From contig JAECRX010000073.1 of assembly GCA_016292335.1 (NCBI GenBank), forward strand, positions 1 through 6,701: 6,701 bases of DNA, written 5' to 3'. The first letter of the stretch is position 1; each line of letters begins with the position of its first letter. The position numbers and the translations under genes are program-made. Shown piece after piece: positions 1-4,464 of this stretch. The stretch comes from Candidatus Sifarchaeum subterraneum. Its GTDB lineage: Archaea > Asgardarchaeota > Sifarchaeia > Sifarchaeales > Sifarchaeaceae. A model generated the notes under the pieces. It was not told the origin of the DNA. It did no database searches and was given only the letters and a program-made list of their open reading frames with translations.

Positions 1-159
1 CGGTTCAACAAAGAATATCCGGCCGATCTCAACGGGGCTATCAATATCGGTAAACTGTCTGTTGGGTATATCCTGACGGACGGGGTTGCTTTGACTCAAC
101 CCATAATTCCACCGGATTTTTCCGAGTGGAAAACCTCTCCGGATAGTGATTCCTTGTAG
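1..159 (+). CDS. tnpB: TnpB/IS1341-type protein, C-terminal fragment (cut by window edge)
   Basis: The frame is open from the first base to the TAG at 157-159, giving 52 residues. It begins with RFNKEYPADLNGAINIGKL, which matches the last RuvC block of TnpB proteins (usually D-x-N-G/A-A-x-N-I). D9 of the fragment is the probable third catalytic aspartate. TnpB is the RNA-guided nuclease carried by IS200/IS605 and IS1341-type elements; the zinc-finger region would lie upstream of the window. The tail after the RuvC block (about 35 residues, with PPDFSEWK) is poorly conserved in the family. The fragment looks richer in G+C than the genes to its right, as expected for an acquired element. The right end of the element follows directly after the stop. 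Whether the rest of the gene is intact, or whether a tnpA transposase is present, cannot be seen here. Confidence 0.82.
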   Translation, partial: RFNKEYPADLNGAINIGKLSVGYILTDGVALTQPIIPPDFSEWKTSPDSDSL

Positions 160-193
160 GAATCTACGGCCTTTAGGGCGGAGAGGATGTCAA
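160..193 (+). mobile_element. Right end of an IS200/IS605-family element (3' part of the guide RNA scaffold)
   Basis: Immediately after the tnpB stop lies a short hairpin, CGGCC (167-171), loop TTTA, GGGCG (176-180), then GAGAGGATG and TCAA (190-193). A hairpin of the CCGCCC-TTTA-GGGCGG kind followed by GGATGTCAA is the familiar right end of many archaeal IS605/IS1341 elements, with TCAA as the cleavage site. One central pair of the stem is a G-G mismatch, so the hairpin is imperfect. By family knowledge this region is also the 3' end of the omega/reRNA, and the bases after TCAA would act as its guide. The left end is outside the window. Confidence 0.72.
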
Positions 194-195
194 AC

Positions 196-555
196 TCATT
201 CAACTTCCGATAGCATTGTAAGTTTTATTTCTTCATGTCCCACAAAAAACACCCCTAGAAGGGTGTAAATATCCTGACTTTTATCTTCAATGACAAAACG
301 TTCTATCTTTTCAAAGCTCTTTGTCTCGGGGTTGTAAGAATAAAGGACGAAACCTCTAATAGTATAATCTGTTTTTATGTAGGGAGTTTGATCGCCCTTT
401 ACTACAACTACTAATGTGAAATCACGTAATAACAAGTTTTTTGTATTTGTACGCCGCACGATATCCTTGAATTCTTGTAGTTCGATGAGAGAGGTAATCT
501 CCTGTCTTTCAAAACCTTGAAACCTAACCTCGACCAAAGTACTACACCTTTCCAT
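196..555 (-). CDS. Uncharacterised 119-residue protein
   Basis: I do not recognise this protein. It is 119 residues from the ATG at 555-553; a TTG one codon upstream (558-556) is also possible. It begins MERCSTLVEVRF, and alternating hydrophobic stretches (FTLVVVVKG around residue 50, GFVLYSY around 70, YTLLGVFFVG around 100) suggest a mainly beta-strand soluble fold. I see no signal peptide, no clear membrane segment and no metal-binding cluster. No Shine-Dalgarno site precedes the ATG, but an ATTATAAT box lies 19 bases upstream, so the mRNA may be nearly leaderless. It converges on the IS element: its TGA (198-196) is two bases from the element's TCAA end, so the visible C-terminus is host-encoded. 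It is transcribed away from alaX. The length and normal residue composition favour a real gene, without proof. Confidence 0.55.
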   Translation of the reverse strand: MERCSTLVEVRFQGFERQEITSLIELQEFKDIVRRTNTKNLLLRDFTLVVVVKGDQTPYIKTDYTIRGFVLYSYNPETKSFEKIERFVIEDKSQDIYTLLGVFFVGHEEIKLTMLSEVE

Positions 556-574
556 CAAATATATCAGTTTTTAG

Positions 575-583
575 ATTATAATG
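575..583 (-). promoter_or_regulatory. TATA-like box for the minus-strand gene
   Basis: The minus strand reads CATTATAAT here, with its centre about 23 bases before the ATG at 555. Read as an archaeal TATA box, it would start transcription at or very near the start codon, consistent with the missing Shine-Dalgarno site. The same ATTATAA core recurs before trpD and before the last gene. Read as a bacterial -10 box it would pair with TTAAGA 17 bases upstream, which is weaker support. Confidence 0.4.
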
Positions 584-676
584 ATGTTTGTCTACTATCT
601 TAAAAGAATTCCAAACCTATTGTCCCATCTGTTTTATAAATTCATATCTTTGTATTGATTAATAAACTTGTGATGA

Positions 677-684
677 TTTAATAT
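677..684 (+). promoter_or_regulatory. Possible TATA box for alaX
   Basis: TTTAATAT is the best A/T box in the spacer between the divergent genes. It would put the transcript start near 705 and give alaX an untranslated leader of about 60 bases. The surrounding DNA is very AT-rich, so such boxes arise easily by chance. I see no other clear signal in the 556-765 spacer. Confidence 0.25.
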
Positions 685-765
685 GTGATAACACAAAGTT
701 AATAGGATCCAAAAAAAGGATAGTCCGTGATATGATTTGAAGAGAAGTACTAGGAAAGAAGAAAA

Positions 766-1485
766 ATGACAAAATTGTTGTATCTAGACAGTATTGAAAA
801 CTGCTACATAAAAGAGTTTGAAGCTAAAATAGTGTCTACTCTTAAAAACTCTGTTGAATTAGATAGAACTGCTTTTTATCCTGGTGGTGGTGGTCAACCA
901 AACGATGAAGGTTGGTTGGACTTTGAAGGTGATAGATGGCGAGTAAAAAAAGTTCTGAGAAAGGCTGGAAGAATTTTACATGAACTGGATAGGGAACCTC
1001 CAGAAGTTGGATCAACTGTAAAATGCACTCTGGACTGGGATTTACGATACCCGATTATGCGATATCATACTGCACACCACGTACTCAGTAAAATTATCTT
1101 TAACGAGTTTGGCTCAGAAATTACTGGAAACATAATTTATCCTACACGTGCAAGGATGGATTTTAATATGGAGAGGAGTTTGGACAAAGAAAAACAAGAA
1201 ATCATAGAGACGAAAGCAAACAATATAATAGAAGAGGGAAGACCAATAAACATCAAAATTGTGCCCAGAGAAGAAGCATCTAAAATCCTAGATCCGAGAA
1301 GAACACGTTTAGATATGATACCAGAGCATATTAAAGAAATTCGGATCATAGACCTTCAAAACTTTGATGTAGAAGCATGCGGAGGCATCCATGTAAAGAA
1401 TACTCATGAAATAGGTAGATTGAAGATAACCAAAACACAAAGTAAAGGGAAAACCAACAAAAGGATAGAATTCGTTCTTGAATAA
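766..1485 (+). CDS. alaX: Alanyl-tRNA editing protein, AlaX-M type
   Basis: This 239-residue protein is a free-standing relative of the AlaRS editing domain. The family hydrolyses wrongly charged tRNA-Ala (Ser-tRNA-Ala, in some members Gly-tRNA-Ala) in the cytoplasm. The N-terminal part (about 1-95) holds RTAFYPGGGGQPND (34-47), the glycine-rich motif of AlaX-M and AlaX-L that AlaX-S lacks. The zinc site is complete: HTAHH (101-105, HxxxH) and CGGIH (205-209, CxxxH). The length fits AlaX-M and is too short for AlaX-L. In the last motif Ile208 replaces the usual Thr of ACGGTH. The ATG at 766 has a modest upstream AGGAAAG (752-758). A terminator-like hairpin follows the stop, so it is probably transcribed separately from trp. 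No functional link with tryptophan synthesis is evident. Family assignment is secure; substrate choice is inferred. Confidence 0.93.
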   Translation: MTKLLYLDSIENCYIKEFEAKIVSTLKNSVELDRTAFYPGGGGQPNDEGWLDFEGDRWRVKKVLRKAGRILHELDREPPEVGSTVKCTLDWDLRYPIMRYHTAHHVLSKIIFNEFGSEITGNIIYPTRARMDFNMERSLDKEKQEIIETKANNIIEEGRPINIKIVPREEASKILDPRRTRLDMIPEHIKEIRIIDLQNFDVEACGGIHVKNTHEIGRLKITKTQSKGKTNKRIEFVLE

Positions 1486-1489
1486 CGTC

Positions 1490-1515
1490 AGTATGGTTAA
1501 TATTTCATACTTTTT
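1490..1515 (+). terminator. Terminator-like hairpin after alaX
   Basis: AGTATG (1490-1495) pairs perfectly with CATACT (1506-1511) across a 10-base loop, and a run of five T (1511-1515) follows. It starts five bases after the alaX stop. The stem is short and A/T-rich; archaeal termination depends mainly on the U run, so strength is uncertain. Confidence 0.5.
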
Positions 1516-1586
1516 ACGAAATAATGCTGATTCGAAAAGAGAAGTTTGTTGTTATATTGTTTGTTTATTTTTGGAGTGTTTTATAA

Positions 1587-1618
1587 CTTTCAAATAGTAA
1601 GCATCGCTCTTTCAAATA
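1587..1618 (+). repeat. 10-bp direct repeat, 22-bp period
   Basis: CTTTCAAATA occurs at 1587-1596 and again at 1609-1618. The starts are 22 bases apart, close to two helical turns, so both copies face the same side of the DNA. They lie 40-70 bases upstream of the best TATA candidate for the trp leader, a plausible place for a regulator site. I saw no further copy nearby. Chance cannot be excluded in DNA this AT-rich. Confidence 0.35.
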
Positions 1619-1659
1619 TAATCACATATTTACTCGGAGTACTGATGTTCACCAAAACA

Positions 1660-1677
1660 TTTAAAAATAAGTTGACA
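1660..1677 (+). promoter_or_regulatory. Candidate promoter of the trp leader transcript
   Basis: TTTAAAAATA (1660-1669) with A-rich sequence just upstream resembles an archaeal TATA box with BRE and would start transcription near 1690. Overlapping DNA also fits a bacterial promoter: TTGACA at 1672-1677, a 17-base gap, then TAAATT at 1695-1700, giving a start near 1706. Either start lies upstream of the mini-ORF at 1717 and the large stem. A weaker TATA-like run, TTTAAAAAA at 1802-1810, would start downstream of that stem. Confidence 0.4.
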
Positions 1678-1716
1678 GCTAACCGACACCAACCTAAATT
1701 TTTAGATGTGGTTGAA

Positions 1717-1746
1717 ATGGGGTATCGAGTTTGGATCTTTGAATAG
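1717..1746 (+). CDS. Putative nine-residue trp leader peptide MGYRVWIFE
   Basis: ATG at 1717 opens nine codons ending in TAG (1744-1746). Tyr, Trp and Phe each occur once in this tiny peptide. The Trp codon TGG (1732-1734) is the last codon of the 5' strand of the large stem that follows, the position expected for a ribosome-stalling sensor. The five Trp enzymes downstream together contain only three Trp in about 1,507 residues, so a Trp in a nine-codon ORF here is notable. Against it: only one Trp codon, no good Shine-Dalgarno site (the best is around GATGTGG at 1705-1711), and the same frame stays open upstream to a TTG at 1546. Translation is not shown by the sequence. Confidence 0.35.
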   Translation: MGYRVWIFE

Positions 1747-1789
1747 ACAAACTACTTTTTCCGTTAAATCCACCTCAGATTCGATACCC
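1720..1789 (+). ncRNA. Large leader-RNA stem (strands 1 and 2 of a possible attenuator)
   Basis: GGGTATCGA (1720-1728) is perfectly complementary to TCGATACCC (1781-1789). The pairing continues inward through 1729-1734 with 1775-1780, giving 15 consecutive pairs if three G-U pairs are allowed. The G-U pairs form only in the plus-strand RNA, so this is a structure of the trp-sense transcript rather than just a DNA inverted repeat. The 40-base loop (1735-1774) contains the mini-ORF stop codon. Confidence 0.6.
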
Positions 1790-1846
1790 GAGAACTCAAG
1801 CTTTAAAAAATTCTCTAGACCTACTACTTGGTTTTGCTGGCTTTTT

Positions 1847-1912
1847 TGGTATTGGTGAAAACATCACCTTGAAATAGGCGATATGCCACATCTTTTTCTT
1901 TTTTATTTTTTT
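1847..1912 (+). terminator. Possible trp leader terminator with 22-nt T-rich tract
   Basis: TGGTAT (1847-1852) can pair with ATGCCA-type sequence (1883-1888, one G-U), enclosing a perfect hairpin GGTGA/TCACC (1854-1858 with 1864-1868). A tract with 19 T in 22 bases follows at 1891-1912. U tracts terminate archaeal RNA polymerase, and this one lies only 34 bases before the trpD Shine-Dalgarno site. The strand 1848-1855 can instead pair with 1781-1788 over 8 bp (two G-U), which would break this structure. The T tract is clear; the stem is modest, and a small alternative hairpin GGCG/TGCC (1877-1887) also exists. Confidence 0.45.
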
Positions 1913-1933
1913 ATCATCGTCTATTTTGGTGGT

Positions 1934-1941
1934 ATTATAAC
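1934..1941 (+). promoter_or_regulatory. ATTATAAC box just before trpD
   Basis: This box lies 17 bases before the trpD ATG, on the trpD side of the T tract. As an archaeal TATA box it would start transcription inside or after the Shine-Dalgarno site, which conflicts with using that site. It could be an AT-rich unwinding element, or a second promoter giving a leaderless trpD mRNA. Confidence 0.25.
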
Positions 1942-1945
1942 ATTT

Positions 1946-1952
1946 GGAGGTG
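1946..1952 (+). promoter_or_regulatory. Shine-Dalgarno site that fixes the trpD start
   Basis: GGAGGTG lies six bases before the ATG at 1959. The in-frame TTG at 1944 overlaps this site and would have no ribosome site of its own, so ATG 1959 is preferred. Confidence 0.85.
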
Positions 1953-1958
1953 TCATTT

Positions 1959-3014
1959 ATGGACATAAAGAATGGAATTGAAAAAGTCGTCAACAAAAAA
2001 GATCTGCTAAAATCAGAAGCAGAAACAGTTATGGGATTGATTATGTCTGGAAAAACAACACCAACACAGATAGGATCCTTTTTAACAGCACTTAGATTGA
2101 AGGGTGAAACAATCGAAGAAATAGCCGCTTTCGCTTCTGTTATGAGAGATTTTTGCGCTAAGATAACCCCCTCTGTCAATAATAAAACCATTGTTGATAC
2201 ATGCGGTACAGGGGGCGATAAGATAAAAACTTTCAATGTATCTACTATTTCAGCTTTTATAGTTGCAGGCGCAGGAATTCCTGTCGCAAAGCATGGAAAT
2301 CGCTCAGTAACAAGTAAATGTGGAAGCGCAGACCTTCTTGAGGGGATTGGGGTTAATATTGTAGCTGATCCTGCAACAGTTGAAAAATGTATTGAAAAGA
2401 TCGGAATAGGCTTTATGTTTGCTCCAGTTTTCCACCCCGCAATGAAACATGCGATTGGCCCGAGGCGGGAAATGGGGATTAGAACAGTTTTCAATATTCT
2501 TGGACCATTGACAAACCCAGCGAACGCGAAGGGTCAAGTAATGGGTGTGTATGATTTGAAGTTGACAGATAAGCTTTCAAGGGTGCTTCAATCGTTAGAC
2601 GTAGAACGGGCATTTGTTGTACATGGCTTGGATGGTATTGATGAAATTTCAACGACATGCAAGACAAGAATTTCTGAGTTAAAAGACAATTCCATAGAAA
2701 CGTATACGATTACACCGGAAGAATTCGGGATAAAACGTGCAAAAATCGCGGATATCCAAGCAGATGGATTAGAAAAAGGCATTAGAACGATATTTCAAAT
2801 TTTAAAAGGAGAGGATGGTTCAGCTACGGATATGGTTTTGCTAAACTCGGCAGCAGCGATTGTTACAGGAAAAATGGCAGAAAACCTTCAAGAGGGCCTT
2901 GAGATTGCAAAAGATGCGTTAAAGAGTGGTAATGCTTTGAAAAAAGCGAGAGAATTGGTTAAAGAGTCTAAGGGGGATCTGAAGGTCTTTAGTTCTTTGG
3001 AGGAAAAATTTTGA
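1959..3014 (+). CDS. trpD: Anthranilate phosphoribosyltransferase
   Basis: TrpD transfers the phosphoribosyl group of PRPP to anthranilate, giving phosphoribosylanthranilate for TrpF. The 351 residues from ATG 1959 match the usual family length. The small N-terminal helical part (about 1-70) is followed by the PRPP-binding block DTCGTGGD (80-87) with NVST (93-96). Then come KHGNRSVTSKCGSAD (111-125), the anthranilate-site region HPAMKHAIGPRREMG (159-173), and NILGPLTNPA (179-188). The Mg-binding DE pair is D228-E229 in GLDGIDEIS. No key residue is missing. It is a free TrpD, not fused to TrpG as in some bacteria. It contains no tryptophan. Its stop codon overlaps the TTG start of trpC, so the two genes are probably translationally coupled. 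It is the first gene of the cluster, behind the structured leader. Confidence 0.97.
   Translation: MDIKNGIEKVVNKKDLLKSEAETVMGLIMSGKTTPTQIGSFLTALRLKGETIEEIAAFASVMRDFCAKITPSVNNKTIVDTCGTGGDKIKTFNVSTISAFIVAGAGIPVAKHGNRSVTSKCGSADLLEGIGVNIVADPATVEKCIEKIGIGFMFAPVFHPAMKHAIGPRREMGIRTVFNILGPLTNPANAKGQVMGVYDLKLTDKLSRVLQSLDVERAFVVHGLDGIDEISTTCKTRISELKDNSIETYTITPEEFGIKRAKIADIQADGLEKGIRTIFQILKGEDGSATDMVLLNSAAAIVTGKMAENLQEGLEIAKDALKSGNALKKARELVKESKGDLKVFSSLEEKF
2999..3003 (+). promoter_or_regulatory. Shine-Dalgarno site supporting the TTG start of trpC
   Basis: GGAGG lies in the last codons of trpD, seven bases before TTG 3011. The N-terminus it gives aligns with the normal start of the enzyme, which supports this rare start codon. 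Confidence 0.8.
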
Positions 3015-3787
3015 GTATTTTACAGAAAATCGTTAAGGACGTGAAAAAAAGGATAGAAATCGAATTTTCAAATTACTCTTTTCACGGGACAATTAAGCGA
3101 CCCAGAAAGAGTCTAGTTGAAGCCATCAATGCATACAAAAAAAATCAAGTGCCTGTGATTTCTGAAGTGAAGCCTATGTCTCCCTCCATGGGTACTCTAT
3201 TAGCAGTGAAAAATCCAGCAGAGATTGCACAAAAAATGGCGCAAGGAGGTGCAGTTGGGATAAGCGTGCTCACAGAACCGAAATATTTCAATGGAAATTT
3301 TGACAATCTGGCCAAAATAAGAAGAGCTGTTGATATTCCTGTTCTAATGAAAGATTTTGTCGTTGACGAACGTCAAATTCAAAAAGGCACGGAATTGGGG
3401 GCTGATGTTATACTTTTAATCACTTCTATTTGTCCGATAGAAGATTTCTTAGGAATAGTTAATTCTTATGGACTGGAAGCCTTAGTTGAGGTTCATAACG
3501 AATTAGAAGTACACATTGCAATAGATGCTGGAGCAAGATTAATAGGAATCAATAACAGAGATCTAAATACTCTGAAGGTTGATTTAAGAAAGACGGCTAT
3601 GTTAGCCCCTTTAATTCGTGATTATGATGAAAACGCAACCATAATCAGTGAGAGCGGAATTAAAAACCATGAAGATGCTGATTACGTTATTTCACAGGGT
3701 GCAGACGCAGTACTGGTCGGAACATCGATAATGAAATCTAAAGATATCTCTAAAAAAGTAAAAGAAATCGCCAGAGAGGAAAATTAA
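3011..3787 (+). CDS. trpC: Indole-3-glycerol-phosphate synthase
   Basis: TrpC decarboxylates and closes the ring of carboxyphenylamino-deoxyribulose phosphate to give indole-3-glycerol phosphate, the substrate of TrpA. The 258 residues form one (beta/alpha)8 barrel with no TrpF fusion. All the catalytic residues known from the Sulfolobus enzyme can be matched: E52 and K54 in SEVKPMSPS, K114 in VLMKDF, E160 in ALVEVH, N181 in GINNRDL, and E214-S215 in ISESG. The phosphate-binding GADAVLVGTSIM is at 230-241. Pro after the catalytic Lys (EVKP) is the archaeal pattern; bacteria usually have EIKR. The TTG start is part of TTGA, overlapping the trpD stop. No tryptophan is present. trpF starts two bases after its stop. 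Confidence 0.97.
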   Translation: MSILQKIVKDVKKRIEIEFSNYSFHGTIKRPRKSLVEAINAYKKNQVPVISEVKPMSPSMGTLLAVKNPAEIAQKMAQGGAVGISVLTEPKYFNGNFDNLAKIRRAVDIPVLMKDFVVDERQIQKGTELGADVILLITSICPIEDFLGIVNSYGLEALVEVHNELEVHIAIDAGARLIGINNRDLNTLKVDLRKTAMLAPLIRDYDENATIISESGIKNHEDADYVISQGADAVLVGTSIMKSKDISKKVKEIAREEN

Positions 3788-3789
3788 GG

Positions 3790-4464
3790 ATGAAAGTGAA
3801 GATATGCGGGATTAAAAACACCGAAGACGTTCGCTTTACCGTGAATGCTGGAGCAGACGCAATAGGTTGTGTGATTGATGTTCCAAAAAGTCCGCGAAAC
3901 ATAGATATTCACCAAGCTAAAAAAATTTTTGATTTATTACCCCCGTTTGTTTCATCTGTTGCTGTTTTAGTTCCAAAAAAAGTTAACGAGATTATCAAAA
4001 TTGTTGATTTGTTACAACCCGATGCTGTTCAAATTCATGGCAATAATATTGGGTTTAGAGAACATGAAGGGTTGTCAAGTGTTTTAAAAAGTACAAAGCT
4101 AATTCAATCGATCTCGGTTGATGTAATTACAGGTAAAACAAATTATATCTGTAATGATCCTGTAAAAGCCTCAGAAATAATCTCAAAAGTCGTTGATGCC
4201 ATACATATCGACAGTCTAGTTCCTGGTATGGCTGGAGGGACAGGAATTAGTTACAACTGGGCCATTGCAAAAAATATCAAACAAAAAGTAGATGTCCCAA
4301 TTATTTTAGCTGGAGGACTCAATTCCAGTAATGTTGCTAATGCAATTCAAATTGTAAAACCCTTTGCAGTTGACACTAGTAGTGGGGTTGAGGCCTCTCA
4401 AGGAGTCAAATCTCAGAGAAAAATTTTTGATTTTATAAAAAAAGCAAAGGAGGTTTTTGTTTGA
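3790..4464 (+). CDS. trpF: Phosphoribosylanthranilate isomerase
   Basis: TrpF carries out the Amadori rearrangement of phosphoribosylanthranilate to the TrpC substrate. The 224-residue barrel begins MKVKICGIKN, with the general-base cysteine at C6. R36 lies in SPRNI and DAVQIHG is at 78-84. The general-acid aspartate is D141 (HIDS), followed by GGTG (149-152) and W156. LAGGLNSSNV (172-181) and VDTSSGVE (193-200) form the phosphate-binding end. Thr195 stands where Val is common (DVSSGVE), a mild change. The loop between D141 and GGTG (SLVPGMA) is slightly long. A GAGAGGA site (3774-3780) lies nine bases before the ATG. The last codons contain AAGGAGGT, the ribosome site of trpB, and the stop overlaps the trpB start. 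Confidence 0.96.
   Translation: MKVKICGIKNTEDVRFTVNAGADAIGCVIDVPKSPRNIDIHQAKKIFDLLPPFVSSVAVLVPKKVNEIIKIVDLLQPDAVQIHGNNIGFREHEGLSSVLKSTKLIQSISVDVITGKTNYICNDPVKASEIISKVVDAIHIDSLVPGMAGGTGISYNWAIAKNIKQKVDVPIILAGGLNSSNVANAIQIVKPFAVDTSSGVEASQGVKSQRKIFDFIKKAKEVFV
4447..4454 (+). promoter_or_regulatory. Very strong Shine-Dalgarno site for the TTG start of trpB
   Basis: AAGGAGGT, a near-complete match to the 16S rRNA tail, lies six bases before TTG 4461. It is the strongest ribosome site in the cluster and decides the start. Strong ribosome loading on trpB could offset the weaker TTG codon. Confidence 0.85.

Noticed and set aside
1690..1714. Small stem CAAC/GTTG with CTAAA/TTTAG inside
   Set aside because: It is short, A/U-rich, needs a bulge and has a two-base loop; not above chance in this DNA.
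1546..1746. 66-codon plus-strand frame from a TTG, with a hydrophobic stretch
   Set aside because: There is no convincing ribosome site and no recognisable family, and the hydrophobicity follows from T-rich DNA. Its last ten codons coincide with the mini-ORF from ATG 1717, the only part kept as a candidate.
1720..1792. tRNA-like gene suggested by TTCGATACCC
   Set aside because: TTCGA resembles a T-loop, but the flanking five-base stem does not pair, and there is no A-box or plausible D-arm or anticodon arm.
1944..1958. Longer trpD start at TTG 1944
   Set aside because: The TTG overlaps the Shine-Dalgarno site GGAGGTG that serves ATG 1959, and the added five residues (MEVSF) are not needed by the family.
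1486..1958. TrpY-type operator (TGTACA boxes) as in Methanothermobacter
   Set aside because: I found no TGTACA in this spacer.
1796..2494. 232-codon minus-strand frame
   Set aside because: It runs antisense through trpD, a certain gene, and its sequence looks like a reverse-frame shadow with no family features or ribosome site.
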